Shown here: positions 12,095 through 27,950 of the stretch, one piece after another
How positions within the stretch are numbered: the stretch's first letter is position 1
How the letters are laid out: every line of letters begins with the position of its first letter
Assembly: GCA_947650365.1 (NCBI GenBank)
Contig: OX393550.1
Location: 55,596,069 to 55,660,068, forward strand
Length of the DNA: 64,000 bases
Reading direction: 5' to 3'
From: Chamaelirium japonicum
Taxonomy: Eukaryota > Streptophyta > Magnoliopsida > Liliales > Melanthiaceae
The notes under the pieces: generated by a model
Told to the model about the DNA's origin: nothing
Seen by the model: the letters and a program-made list of their open reading frames with translations, nothing else
Databases searched by the model: none
Position numbers and translations under genes: made by a program

Positions 12095-12127
12095 TGTGTG
12101 TGTGTGTGTGTAGGGGGGGGGGGGGGA
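12095..12127. repeat. (TG)n followed by a G run
   Basis: Simple repeat. The purine run could be a remnant polypurine tract of the Tat element, but no LTR follows it. Confidence 0.6.
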
Positions 12128-12504
12128 GTTGGCATAAAGGCAAGAAGAAAAAGACTTATATGTGTTGATTTATAAAAGTGCAGGAGTTCTTTTGCATAAA
12201 ATCTGTGGGGTCCATTCCTTCGGATGCACCGAAGGAGCTTTGGAGTATGTGGAGGCCTTCAGAGCTCTAAAGCATGTGGGACCGGGTTTACCTGCCACGA
12301 AAGCGTTCAAAGCTTCATTGAGAGTTCGTTGGATGGGGCAATTTGGGCTCAAAGCGCCATGTCCTCTTTAATAGCCCCGCTTGGAATCCGTTGGAGATGC
12401 TCTTAGTGGGCCGTAGAACACGCAATTGCCAATGTGAATTGATAGAAGTGTAAAGGTTAAGTCATCTTAAAATAAAATTATGTTTTATATATTTTTTAAA
12501 AGAT

Positions 12505-12679
12505 TAATGCTATTTGTACAAATCTCCGAAGACAAATGCATTGACAAAACAGGCCCATGAAGTGGTGGCGGGGCCTAAAGGTTAGTGCATCGGCATTCAC
12601 ACCAAGCACTAAGCCTTACCACCACTTCATGGGTCTAGTTTGTCAATGTGCTTGTCAATGGATTGTACGAATAACATTA
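12505..12679. mobile_element. Foldback MITE, ~175 bp
   Basis: Left arm 'taatgctatttgtacaa' and the reverse of the right arm 'taatgttattcgtacaa' pair. The inverted similarity continues inward through 'cattgacaaa' and 'cccatgaagtggtgg', leaving only a short centre. The target duplication is unclear and the superfamily undetermined. Confidence 0.7.
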
Positions 12680-13004
12680 CTCATTTTAAAAAGGTAACAG
12701 AGGTAGGAACTTCAGGACTTTATAGTAGAATAAATATTTGATTGAGACAACCTCCTAGGTTCTGAAAAAAAAGAAAAAGTTAGGTGTAGGTCCATAGTAA
12801 CATTTCTTTTGATAAAGAGGACATCTTTATTTATTTGTTTACAATAGGTCCACAAGGAACTGTTGCTTTTAAAGGTGGTCCTCTCCCACGTTTTGTTTTC
12901 ATGTGAGAGAATCTTTTCTAACTATTTTAGATGGTGAGTTTTTTTTTTAAATACCAAAAATATCCATGAGATCCTCCCACGCTAATTCACAGTAGATGCT
13001 ATAG

Positions 13005-13175
13005 TGCTATGGGTTACTCTAATGATTAATTAATTAATAGTAGATGCTACAGTTACACGGATTGCCACAGTGATTTTACTGTAGCGGTTACAGTGATTTC
13101 ACCATAGTTGCTATACAAATTTCGCCGTAATTGCTACAGTAAAATCAATATAGAACTGATTACCATTTTGACCGA
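13005..13175. repeat. CACTGTAGC-type palindromic short repeats
   Basis: Several degenerate copies of words such as 'cacagtgattttactgtagc' and 'gttacagtgatttcacc'. The same word family recurs at 42855-43158 and 61372-61800. Confidence 0.6.
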
Positions 13176-14644
13176 GTATCATTCAATATACTGGATGATA
13201 CTCATTATATATCACTCAACGAGGTGCTGTTTGTTTTTATTATTTAACTTGTTAGTTGATTGTATGTTTTATGGATAAAAGCAAATTGCACACGAGCTTT
13301 CAATAAAAACATCATTTGGATAGTTGAGCATCATTAATTATGAAATGGGTATCTTTTATATTTTTTTATATATAGTATCTGTATGATTGTATAGCCCTAA
13401 TTCAATATGTATGTATGTTTGATGCAGTATATTTTAGAAAGTATATGTGATTCAGTACAATATCCACAATTCATTCAACTGAGTATCATTTAGTATAATG
13501 AATATACTCAAGTAAATAATTAGGTACCAATCAGAATACCAAGTATCATTTAAAATTAATCCCTAAGAAGGATCATTATACAAGGATGCGTATTTTGTTG
13601 CAGAAAATCATGTTTCAATAGATATTAACAAAGCCTTTCAAAAGCAGAAAGCCCTATTTAATTATACAAACACAAACTTTTAAAAATAAATTAATTTTAA
13701 TTGTCATTTTGAAGATGATTTCTTTAAGAAGTACTTGATAAAGATATTTTTAAGGCATTTAAAGGAAAATATAGGAAACAAATGGATTAAACCTTACATA
13801 CGGATTATCTCACCCATCCAATCCAACTATGAGGGCATGTATGCTTACAATGAATTAAAAATATTATACAATAACTGAGAAATACATCATGGAGGATTAT
13901 ATTTCTATATTTTTGTTGTAGAACCTAATATTTTTACGATTTTTGAATGATCGGTTGCAGAACCTATTTTTTTGAACAATCAAATTCGTTTTTATAACGG
14001 ATGGTAGTTTTTTTTTATAATTTCAAGAGCTTTCAATGGACATATGTATCTTTTTGCCACCTGCTGGACTAATTGTAAGCTAATATTTAAAATCGGATTT
14101 TTTTTAACGCTATAAACCTTTTGTCGGGATCTACACTTAACAGAATGTTGCCATGGGGACATAATGCAAAGTCCCCCCCCCCCGTCAAAAGAACAAAAAA
14201 TCCCAGTCCCAAAGCACTTGCCTGCTCTTCGACAGGTTGTGGTATCAAATCCTTTGGACTTCCGTAATGACTTCGTGGGGAGTTTAACTTTATCCTCATA
14301 TTTGTGGCAGGTTTATCTATGCTCCTGTATAATAATACTACAGACAAGGTTGATTCGAATCAGGATCTATTTTATACTCAAAGCACTAATATGTGATGTA
14401 TTTAGAGTAAGGTCATTTTCATAGGAAAAAAAAGAGCAATGTTATTCAACTATCCAGTGGTCCATCCAGATCGGGCCATCCTGACTACTTGTCGGGTTGG
14501 ATGCGATTAACTTGTGGGGGAGGGTGCAACGGACGGTTGTGATTAGGTGCCACATCAGAATGGCTCGATCTGGATGAAATTTAGGATGGCTGAGAAGCAT
14601 TTCCCATAATTATATATAGCTATTATTTGGATTTAGGATAAATT

Positions 14645-14875
14645 ACACATAGACCCATGTAGTTTGATTGAGTATCACTTACACCCCCGCATGTTTAAAA
14701 CCCTACAAATGCCTTCCTTTTGTTTACCTGCACCCCCTCACATTTAAAACCCAGAGGTTCTATGTGTATGGTTTTTCAAACTATAAACTATAGAGCGACA
14801 TTTGTAGGGTTTTAAACATAAGGGAGAGTAAGAAATAATTGGTCAAACTACAAGGGTCCTATGTGTAATTTATCC
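14645..14875. mobile_element. Foldback MITE, 231 bp, with 8-bp target duplication
   Basis: TTGGATTT at 14637-14644 and 14876-14883 flank arms that pair through 'aggataaattacacatag' and further in through 'gtttaaaaccctacaaatg'. Non-coding. Confidence 0.8.
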
Positions 14876-15065
14876 TTGGATTTATGCAATGCAAAGCACT
14901 AGATTGGTCTATTTATGACATCGCTCCGTTTTTTAAAAAATTTTAAACCAGTAGACAAGGCCGATATTACAGAGGCCGGCCCAGCTGCTTCCGTCTGCTT
15001 CGGTCCCCGTCCCCGTCCCCGTCCCCGTCCCGGTCCTCACTCCACCGGCGAAGAGAACTCCAATC

Positions 15066-15239
15066 ATGGAGCCGGTGAAAATTTGTAAGCGGCGAGAGTC
15101 AGTCCGTAGTGCTCTCTCAGACTTCCATTCTGGATTCCTGTCAGGCCGGCAGCACAGCTCCGCGGTGACCAACGGCAACTTCGCCTCCAAATCTCAGCTC
15201 TCGACGGCGGCTAGGGCTACCGGCGACAGCCCTAACAAG
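15066..15239 (+). CDS. Possible first coding exon of an unrecognised host gene
   Basis: From ATG at 15066 the frame reads MEPVKICKRRESVRSALSDF... for 58 codons to AACAAG, followed by 'gtcttg', a possible GT splice donor at 15240. The frame then continues only about nine codons to a stop at 15267. The stretch is GC-rich against AT-rich surroundings, and a purine stands at -3 of the ATG. Upstream are a GC-rich leader and five 'gtcccc'-type repeats (15003-15035), as in a plant 5' untranslated region. I do not recognise the protein and see no matching downstream exon. It could be a gene remnant or chance. Confidence 0.3.
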
Positions 15240-15939
15240 GTCTTGATTTCTTCTCCCACTCTTGAATAATTCAAAATTTACCAACTTTTATAGATTGTCA
15301 TCATCTCCTGTAGTCCTTTGTTTCTTTCTAAAGACACGATCTTGATACCTAGGGTTATGAAATCATATTGTGAATCTCAGCAATCTCTGTAAACCCATTA
15401 CATGGATTTCATGACCAATTAGCAACACCTTGAATTACCCCTTAACAGTATTCTAATCTTTCCTACTGGGCAACAATCTACTAGTTTGTTGAACGTTGAT
15501 TTGGCCAGGAGTCTAACCAATTTTCAATTTACAAAGGGTTTATGCCAAGATGACAGCTGGTCGAAAATTTATGCACTATACTTTTTGTAGAGCCTTTCTT
15601 GATGATAGTTGTCTTCAATAGCCCCCACCCGTTCTCGATGGGACAAGGCTTGGTTATTGTTGTTTAGTACTTGGTTATTGTCGTGGTTGTAAGCAAAGAG
15701 GACATCGATCCTTCCTTATGGTCAACAAATCTCGGACCTTTAACCTCAACAATGGACCATGAAGTCAAATGCAATCACCTAGACCAAAAGGAAGACCAAA
15801 GAAAGGGAAGAAATCCAGCGCAGTAGATATACTTAGCGATAATCTAACAGCAAAACATAAAAACAGATGACATGAGTATGGCTAAACTTAATACCAACAT
15901 CTATATTAATATCTTGTGGGGGATTCTTTTGCCGTGTAA
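15240..15939. other. Unassigned; intron-like or intergenic
   Basis: AT-rich single-copy-looking DNA with no readable gene. If 15066-15239 is an exon, this would be the start of its intron. Confidence 0.35.
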
Positions 15940-15943
15940 AGTT

Positions 15944-15979
15944 TCTCCACCCGTAGCTCACAGCTCACAGAAACATTCC
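15944..15979 (-). mobile_element. Terminal fragment of a hairpin module
   Basis: 'cgtagctcacagctcacag' followed by 'aaacattcc' is the inverted counterpart of the left end of the 16056 module (GGGCTGTTACGTTGAGCTGT). Only this terminus is recognised; it is followed by (TC)n and (TA)n. Confidence 0.6.
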
Positions 15980-15992
15980 TCTCTCTCTCTCT

Positions 15993-16840
<848 letters not shown>

Positions 16841-16845
16841 TCTCG

Positions 16846-17515
<670 letters not shown>

Positions 17516-17632
17516 TATATATATATATATATATCACCCTCAAAAAAAAAAAATCTACACGTGCAACCATTAACTTGGCCGCATGTTAGCCTCACGTTAA
17601 TCCGCCGCACCATAGACTATCTCTCTCTCTCT

Positions 17633-18346
<714 letters not shown>

Positions 18347-18389
18347 TATATATATATATATATATATACAGAGGGAGAGAGAGAGGGAG

Positions 18390-19064
<675 letters not shown>

Positions 19065-19076
19065 GTATACATATAT

Positions 19077-19415
19077 GGGTCAGGATTGGATGATCCTTAC
19101 TTTGACACATTATCCTAATCGTAGGATTCGAATAAAAGAATTTGCTTAGTTTTTGTGAGGATGATCAACATACCACATATAACATGCCTTCAAAATTTTA
19201 GTAGATTCTAAAACCTCTAGGTTCATCAAATGTTATACGCTTTTTTGACCGTCAATTTCAACCGTTGATTTGAAGAGCACATTTGATTAAGCTTGAGGTT
19301 TTAGAATATGCTGATTTTTTGTGGATGTTCTATCTATTGACAATATCATCATCCTCACCAAAAAACAGTAAATTCTGATACCTCTATGTATGTCATGTCC
19401 CATAAATCTAAGGAC
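19077..19415. mobile_element. Probable hairpin module with unclear right end
   Basis: Begins gggtcaggattgg after a TA tract, like the previous module, and contains inverted copies of the same core ('gaatatgctgattttttgtg'). No TA tract closes the right side; the limit near 19415 is a guess. Confidence 0.5.
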
Positions 19416-20340
19416 CCATCCCTAAGATGTGAGGTGAGAAAATGGGAAGAGGTTTGGGTTTGGTCAATCAACTACACCAATTAGGGTTCTCACAGGGCTT
19501 TTTCTACGCTCTCATATATGAAAAAAGAGGATGGAGAAACAAGGTAGATTCTTTTTAATTTGATTTTATAAAAACGTTTTATGAAAAGTAGGGAAATAAA
19601 AGTTGTCAACAAAGAGAATGTCGGTGCCACTATGCTGACAGGAGTCCCTTTGGGAGTACGACGCTCAAGCCTCCGATGGCGAGCCAAGTAGCATCACCCA
19701 CGCCCTAAAACTCGGGTGCACCGATCTAGAGGTCATATCTACAAGGTTGATCAATTAGGTTATTTTTATATACTTATATTTTATTATGATCTATCCTAGG
19801 CTTGGAGCCTTGAGGAGAGGCTTACCCAACAAAATTCAGCTGGATCATCGCAATACTACCACAACTAGTTGGACCACAACTAGAGAGCTAACATTATCAT
19901 TCTTATTCAAAATCACTAATAACAAATAAACCGACAAGATGAAAGCCAACTAAAATCTATTGCACCCTTCTAAGCACCTACTAGTACTCTGAACTCTGCT
20001 ATGGACCTGAAATTGGGCCTACTCGTGGGAAAGAGTGGCCCCCAAAAAGAGAATTGAGAGACTAGCCAATTAATAGCTAGTGACATCCTAATAGTCTTAA
20101 TAATATAAGACAATAAATCTTAAAGAGTTAAAATATATATCGGTTCTAATATGATCAATGTTTGCAAAAGGATGATATGAGCCTACCAGTAATTTGCGTT
20201 CTTATGCAACTCTTATCACTTGGTTATCTAACACACAGTCCATTCAATATTCCACAGTGCTTAATTAACAATCAAATAAGTCACCTATCATAATGTGAAC
20301 TCCGGATATTTTGTCCATCCTGCCCCTGGTCGGGCATTAC
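19416..20340. other. Unassigned stretch
   Basis: No gene, terminal repeat or transposon end recognised. The last eight bases (20333-20340) are the target duplication of the next element. Confidence 0.4.
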
Positions 20341-20978
<638 letters not shown>

Positions 20979-21215
20979 GGCATTACTATAGGGCCTTTTA
21001 TTTTGATGTAGAGGGCCAACTCTTTCACTGTGCATTCACCACCACCATGCATAAAATATCCACATGATCATAAGGGTTTCCCTTCTTTCACGGTGGTGCT
21101 CTACTGCCCAACTTGCTTTGCTATGGGAACTTCAACTACCCTAGGACGGGGTAGCTAGGCTAATCCCTACTCGAGGGCTACTCTTATTGGTTTTATCACA
21201 ACCCTTGCCTATGAC

Positions 21216-22129
21216 CAATGTTTAGGTGTACTGAGACGTTTTTTCTCTAGAGAGATGAGGCGTAAGCCTCAAGGCGCACCGAGGCGTATGCCTCAAATTT
21301 TTTCGAGGCGTTTTGGTAAAAAAGTTAAAAAAAAAAAATCAGAATAAATACTATTATTGAATGTGTAATAATATAAAAACTAGATATGCATAATAAATCA
21401 CAATGTGTTAGCAAATATCTTATATATCACGATTGAGGACTCAATCGAGCAATCTAACAACAAAATAGAAAGCCAAATTGCTCAAACATACTTAATTCTT
21501 TAATATTCAAGATAATAATTAAAGTAGCAACTAACAAGTAATAACAAACAATATAACATTGTCAAGATTAAAAAAAAAATGATACAAATACATGATCGTG
21601 GTAAAATACAAAGAAAAAAGCATAGAAAAAACTATTAGAAAAAGCATAATCATGATCCATATCTCTAAACTTGTACAAATCTTGATATCTCACTTGTGGC
21701 TGGTAGACAATCTACAAAGAAAAAAAAAAAAACTTCCGAATCAAAATCGAAAAAGAAATGAGCACTAGATCTTGATTTTGGATTTTTGGAGACAAAGGGG
21801 TTTCAAAAGCAAAAGAGATCTAAAAGGGTTTAGGAGGTTTCCATGGGTGAAAAAGAGCCCATGGGTGCGATTTACATATCAAACCCTTAGTGCCCCCCCA
21901 ACCAAATATTTGTTTTAACCCCTCCCTGCCCTATGTTTCATGCCTAGAGCAAGAGACGTATGCATCGAACGTCCTGAGGTGCGCCTCGGACAAAGGCGTA
22001 CGCCTCTTGATGCAGAGGCGTATGCTTTTTATATGTGGTTGCTGAGGCGTGCGCCTTGAGGCAGCACATAACCACCTAGCCTCGAGGCGGGTCTCAAGAC
22101 GTAAGCCTCGAACATCTTTTTAAACATTG
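21216..22129. mobile_element. hAT-like non-autonomous element, ~914 bp
   Basis: Ends CAATGTTTAGG and (reverse) CAATGTTTAAAAAG. Subterminal blocks contain many 'gaggcg', 'aagcctc' and 'cgcctc' words in both orientations; the centre is AT-rich. Flanks CCTATGAC and TCCGTAAC match at only four of eight places, so the duplication is decayed or absent. No transposase. Confidence 0.65.
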
Positions 22130-22475
22130 TCCGTAACCCCTAACATACTTATCTTCGGCTGTGCACGTAGGGTGGTTCACAGTCTTTGAGTGCACGGAGT
22201 CCCTATCTTCTATCCAGGTAGAAATATTAGTATATCAAAGAATCGTTTTTAGCAATTTGCCCCAGGATTCACATCGCACTCGCAACCCACATATCATGTT
22301 AAATATAAGCAATAAAACACTCTTGCCCGAGAACCCGTGTACTAGGGTTGCCACACTCCTCTCAAGAGGGTGGGCCCAATATTTATTACTTATTCAATTA
22401 TCAATTAAATTTAAAGGAAAGCCTAATTACGTTGTCCAAGCAATCAATAATAATAATAATAATTGTTATTACATT

Positions 22476-23260
22476 CAATGTTCAAAAAGGTGAAGGGGGG
22501 GGACTGAGGCGCTAGGTTTCCAAAAGGTGAGACTTAACCTCAAGGTGGTACGAGGCGAAGCCTTGATATTTTTAAAAAAAGTGCTAAAAAATTTCTAAAA
22601 AATTATAAACAAATCACGAAAAATAAGAAACATCAATCCATGTAAAAGAAAACATTTAATTAAGCATAAAAGTAAGTGAGGTGGTGGGTTTTTCCTCAAT
22701 CACTTATGTTGCCGAGTGTCAAGCTGAATGCTTGGAAGTCTCTGTTATCTAACAACCAATTCCAACCAAATATCTAATAATACAATGATACAAGACATAG
22801 ATCATAGATGATAGATAGATCGCTTTGAATCACATTCATATAAAGCTCAAGTAACTAAAAAATACTAACCAAACATAGTAGTTGATTGATATTTAAAGTA
22901 TCATAGATTCATAGTCTCATCAACCTGACCCATAGCATAGCAAAGTAACATGCTTACAAAAACCATAACATAGATAAGTCAATGACTCAGCATTAAAAAA
23001 AAAATTGATTGGCTCTGAACCTCTAAAGCGACACTCCATCTAACGACTGTGATCCAATCTAACGGCTGTGATTGCGTTAACGATTGTAATCCCGTGCAGC
23101 AACCGAGGCTTAAGCCTTACGCCTTGAGGCATACGCCTCACACATATAAGGCGTAAGCCTCACCGATATTTCATGAGGCTTAAGCCTCAGTACTTTTGAG
23201 GCTTGCCTCGCCTTGAGGCGCGCCTCAAGGCATAAGCCACGCACGATTTTTCAAACATTG
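22476..23260. mobile_element. hAT-like non-autonomous element, 785 bp
   Basis: Perfect 8-bp duplications ATTACATT (22468-22475 and 23261-23268) flank ends CAATGTTCAAAAAGG and (reverse) CAATGTTTGAAAAATCG. It has the same 'gaggc/gcctc' subterminal words as the 21216 element, so both belong to one family. Confidence 0.85.
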
Positions 23261-24047
23261 ATTACATTATTTAATGGTTTATGTGTGTGTCGTTGGACGC
23301 ACGACTCTGCATGCAAGGTGGGATTCACTTGACCACATGCGACGATGCCCGACAAGACATGCATGCAATGTCATGGACACCAACCCTTAGTTGTTCTCAT
23401 TTTCCACTATTAAAGACCACGTAAGTGTAAATATCACATGATCGATACGCACAAACTCCTGCCAATTGACCTCTGCTTCGCCTCCGGTTGGATCGTCATT
23501 GTCAAGGTCTGAAAAATTATACGGATACATATCACTAGTCTATCCATTAAAGGCAACTACAGCGGGGGTTCATGTCAAGTCGGTGTTTGATTCACCAATC
23601 ATCCAGAATGCCCTCGGGCTACATGCGGGTACGAGTCGACATACATAATTATAATCTATAGAACCTCATGAGCCTAGACTCGGATTGGCGATGACTATCA
23701 TGCCTCCCCGGAATGGGTTGAATGTTGCTCTGGGCACCATCGAGTACCTACCCCTTGGTACATAAGATGATGTGATTGATGATGTACGACTGCACACCAT
23801 ATAGCGGTGTACTGCCATGCACAAGCCACAACTTCGCTCACCCCTAGTCATAGGGGCGATCGTCTATCGTTGACAAGATTGGTTGGTCTCGTATGCAGTT
23901 GGATTGTCCTAGCACAATTGCACCCTAAACACATTTATAGATATAATATGCTTGGAATAACATCACGTAAGCGACTGGTTTGGCAGGTCGACTACGGGTT
24001 AATAGTACATGGTTTGGGACGGGTTGTGGTCAATTCAATAAGGTTTA
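23261..24047. other. Unassigned stretch, left flank of the gag-protease element
   Basis: No gene recognised. Before the insertion at 24048 this DNA was continuous with 29156 onward, as the GTTTA target duplication shows (24043-24047 and 29156-29160). Confidence 0.5.
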
Positions 24048-25257
24048 TGATGCAGACGAGCCTACTACGTGCAGTTTTTCTACAGCTGATGGCGTATTTT
24101 CATCTGTGCCGGAGGTCCAGGAACCCGATCGTCGATCCGTCTGCATCAGTGGAAAGCTTAATCGAAGCCCCACAGTTTTGGTTTTTACTTTATTTCGATC
24201 CGACCAGCGGATCGTTAGTTATTTCAGTTTTTATTTCTGGTTTGGGTAGGTGCGAGCCATGTTCGCATCCGGTTCGAGCCACAGATGCCGAACTGACTCG
24301 TTTCTGTGTTTACTTTTTAGCCGTAGGATGTTAGGTTAGAATAGATCTCAATGGATGAGATTCGAAGGGGAATTAAAAACCAAAAAAATCCTAACCTAAG
24401 CCCACCCGACCGGCCTTCTCTCTCTCTCCCGCGAACATGCCCCGCGCCCCCTCTCTCACCCGTGCGTCTCTCTCTCTCTCTCTACCCGACCGGCCCCTCT
24501 CTCTCTTCTTTCCTTTCCTTTTGTGGCTTTTGTTGTTTCATCCCCTTTAAATCCCCACAAACCCTAATTGAGAGGGGAGATGAAATTGAAATTGAAACCC
24601 TAGATTGAAGAAGCGTGTGCGCTTGTTCGGTTATCCCTTCCGAAGAAATCCTCTCGGCTTCTTGTCTACTTCTTCCTTCCGCACGCTTCTATCCCGTTGC
24701 TCCACTACTCGTCTTCGGCTTCACGGAAGATCGACGTGAAGTTCTTCATCTTCAAGATCCCTCGTCTCGGCTTCTTCACCACGTCTTCTGAGCCACGCCT
24801 CCCCTTCCGCGCCTTTCATCTGCAACAACGGAGTATCGGAAAGCTGCCGGCATTGACCAAAGCACGGTGAGATCGATCCTCGATAATTTTCATGTGATAA
24901 CCTGCTTTCTTGCAACCGGCCTTATTGCTGATTTCATTGTAGGAACCCTAAAATTCTGTTTTCCCGAGAGTCTCATCCGTTAGGGTTTATTCGTTTAGAT
25001 CTTTATTTGTTCTTGAGACATTGGCATATTATTTGAGATAGTGATTGTTATCATTGCTGAAATTCAGTCCTTATAATCTGAAATTATTGTTCTTATTGTC
25101 AGTTTTATGATCTCATTGACTTAAATCTGATTGGGGATTGAATGAATGTTGAATAGTGATTCTAAACATTGCTGAAATTTGTTTACATATGCTGAAATCT
25201 GATGTTTAATGTTCTAAATTCTGCACTTGGACTTATTTGAGCATACGCATCGCATCA
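24048..25257 (+). repeat. 5' LTR of the gag-protease element
   Basis: Starts TGATGCAGACGAGCC and ends CGCATCGCATCA, 1210 bases. It contains pyrimidine-rich (TC)n patches around 24415-24510, a probable 5' untranslated feature. Confidence 0.95.
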
Positions 25258-25260
25258 AGT

Positions 25261-25274
25261 TGGTATCAGAGCGC
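25261..25274 (+). other. Primer-binding site
   Basis: TGGTATCAGAGCGC, the initiator-methionine tRNA complement, three bases after the 5' LTR. Confidence 0.9.
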
Positions 25275-25445
25275 ACTAGTCGTCGCGTCCTTACGCAACG
25301 GCCGGTCCTCTCGCATCATTCACATCATTGCCTGTTTGCTGAAATTTTTTTTTTTACTTGCCTTCTTTCATTTTAGTTAGCGCCCTGCATTAACTAGTCA
25401 CACGCATCGCGTGTCGCACTCATATTAGGGCCATCCCTTTCTCTC

Positions 25446-27938
25446 TTGATTAAATCGATAGCATCTACTAGACAATCTAGAATGGCTGGATCGTCTCCGC
25501 CCCGTACTTGGCAGGATGCCTTCATGAGGCAACAAGATAACATTGAGAGGCTTCAGACCCAGATAGAAACCTTGACCTTAGCCTTCAATAATTCCCAGAA
25601 TCCACCGCGACCCCGTCGCGAACACAGGACTAGAGCGTCACCCGGGCGTAGTGAATTAGACCTAGGGTCAGGAGGTGACAGCGTCAGTTCCTCTGATGGA
25701 TCTGCGCGGCAAAGTAGGCAAAGTCATAGGAGATCGAAATCTCATTGGGGCTAGGATCAGGGCATTAAAATAGAGATTCCTGAGTTCGAGGGTAGGATGG
25801 ACCCTGAAGAGTTTTTGGAGTGGGCCGAGAGAATCGACCAGTACTTCGAGTGGAAAGAAATCCCCCGCGACAAACAAGTCACGTTTGTCAGCCTTAAATT
25901 GAAAGGTCATGCACTGATTTGGTGGAAACAGTTGCAGACCGCTAGGGGTAGGAAAGGGAAAGAAAAGATTTCCACCTGGACACATATGCGAGGAAAAATG
26001 CAACAGAAATTCCTCCCTTCTGATTTCAAGCAGAACGTGTTCCAGAAATTTCAGAACCTGCGACAGGAGCATAAATCTGTAGACGACTACACTAATGAAT
26101 TCTACAAGCTCCAAGCTCGGAACGATCTGCACGAAGATGAAGAGCAGAGCGTCGCTAGGTATGTCAACGGTCTCAAGCCTTCAATTCAGGAGGTGGTGTC
26201 CCTTCACGACTTGTATCAGGTCAGTGATGCACACCGTCGGGCCAAGAAAGTCGAGTCTCACCACTCCCGATCTGCGTCCCGACGATATGACATCACCAGG
26301 GCGCCATTCGGATCCGTTAGTAGACCACTCCCTGGACCTTCTCCTGTAGCTGGCACAGTTCCCGCGCCCACTGAGAAGGGTAAAGGAGTCCTAGGACCCA
26401 ACCCGAGTCAGATAAAGTGCTTTAAATGCAACCAGCCGGGTCACAAGTCCGCCGACTGTCCTCGCCGTCAATTCCATCCACAGACAACTCTTGCGGATAA
26501 TGACGAGGATAGTCACGAATCTGATGGGGAACACTTTAATGAATTAGTCTTGGAGGGGGATGATGTGACTGCACCACTGTTGGTCATTCACCAGTCGCCA
26601 TCGCCCCAAGCACCCAAAGCGTTGTTACCCCACGAGCTCTGTGGAGGACCACCTAAGCCACACTGCAAGAACCAGAAGTTCGAACTATTCCGAACAATCT
26701 GCACTGTCAACGGAATGGACATTTGTCTCTTGATCGATGGAGGTTGTACCACCAATCTGATAAATGAAAGGGTAGTTAGGAGCAAGAAATGGAAAGTTAA
26801 ACCATTAGCTCACCCTTACAAGACATCCGGGCTAGACAACACCACGAGTCAGCTGGTAACTCACTGTTGTTTGGCAAAGTTATCCATTGGGCTGCAATAT
26901 AGAGATGAGATCTGGTGCGATATCATTCCGCTAGAGGTTGCTGATGTTATCTTAGGGCGTCCATGGCAGTTCGACCGAGATGTCCAACATCACGGTAGAG
27001 CCAACACCTATACTTTCCTGAAGGATGGCATCAATGTCACCCTATGGCCTACATGTTTTAGGAAACACCGATCCCATGCACCTCAAGCCCTTCTGAGTCA
27101 AAGTCCGTCCATACCACCATTCGCTGAAAACTTAGTTGGATGTTCATCTGATTTACTAAGAATTGATAAGGGATTAGGCAACATCTTGCATTCCATGGCA
27201 TGCACATCGCATTTAGAATCGGTAGGCATTCATGACACTTGCATTCATCATTTGCCTGACGTACATACAATCATAGATCATTCATATGTGCATCCATGTT
27301 GTCCAAGTGTTGAATTAAGCAGTAAAGACGATTTTGGCATGTCTGATCACTTTTCGATGCAGAACATTTATGAATCATGCTTTCAACTTTCAGCCAACCC
27401 ATCATCTTTAATTTTTCGAAATCATAATAATTGGCATGATGGATTCTTTAATTTCTTATTTTATTCACTGCATCCGGATAATGATGACATGACATATCTT
27501 CCTGGTTTAGAATCCCCTTGCTTTGCACCGTGCGCAGGCCATTTTGAGCAACACATTACGCACCCGCAACCCACGGCCTTTCAAATATTCCATTGCCAAT
27601 CGCGCAAGCCGATGACCCGCAGCACATTATGCTCCCGCGGCCTTTCTTTTCACATGTCATTTGAATTTCATGTCAACCCACATTCCTATTATCACATGAA
27701 ATTATCTGAGTCTTTTGATGATCTTATCGTGCCGTGGAGGATGTTGGTGTTGCCTTTCAGGTCTTCGCTTGGCGTCGAGGGGCAGAGGCTACGAGATGGA
27801 GTTGCTGCGTACTTGAGGCGGATCACTTGGCCACCGGACCCGGGAGAGCAGTCAGATCAGAGGCAGCGGTTGCAGTTGCTGCCAGGAGAGCCCCCGCCGG
27901 ACCCAGGACCTTGCTCGACAGGAGTCGAGTTCTTTTGA
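25446..27938 (+). mobile_element. gag-protease coding region with a long unassigned tail
   Basis: The main open frame starts at 25797 and has 713 codons. Gag capsid-type sequence comes first (PEFEGRMDPEEFLEWAERID just before and at its start; NLRQEHKSVDDYTNEFYKLQ). A zinc knuckle CFKCNQPGHKSADC lies near residue 208, and an aspartic protease runs about residues 300-400 (LLIDGGCTTNLIN near 310; VILGRPWQFDRDV near 385). Residues from about 420 to the end match nothing I know; they are rich in His, Cys and Phe and show no RT or integrase motifs. The frame ends 12 bases before the 3' LTR. About one break overall. Confidence 0.85.
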
Positions 27939-27950
27939 GTCCGGGGGACT
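27939..27950 (+). other. Polypurine tract
   Basis: 'gtccgggggact' lies directly before the 3' LTR, the position expected for plus-strand priming. Confidence 0.7.

Larger units (their letters stand above)
3559..12120 (+). mobile_element. Ty3/gypsy Tat-lineage LTR retrotransposon, heavily decayed
   Basis: Fossil element read on the plus strand. In order: partial 5' LTR, primer site, gag, aspartic protease, reverse transcriptase, RNase H, a second RNase H-like domain, integrase, then a 3' untranslated region with tandem repeats. The domain order gag-PR-RT-RH-aRH-INT and the second RNase H are marks of the Tat lineage (Ogre/Retand group). It is broken many times (well over ten breaks) and carries two short DNA transposons in gag (4876-5449 and 5729-6292). 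No 3' LTR matching 3559-4370 was found, so the right limit near 12120 is approximate. It is old and not capable of its own movement. Confidence 0.85.
12128..14644. other. Unassigned AT-rich stretch
   Basis: No gene recognised. It contains a foldback element (12505-12679) and a patch of CACTGTAGC-type palindromic words (about 13005-13175). The rest is AT-rich with short runs such as 'gagtatcattcaatat' repeated loosely around 13180-13550. Confidence 0.5.

Noticed and set aside
23807-24334. 175-codon frame and the similar 167-codon frame at 27734-28237
   Set aside because: They run into the LTRs of the gag-protease element and share only LTR-encoded residues.
25668-26132. 154-codon minus-strand frame
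   Set aside because: It is antisense to the gag coding region of the LTR element.
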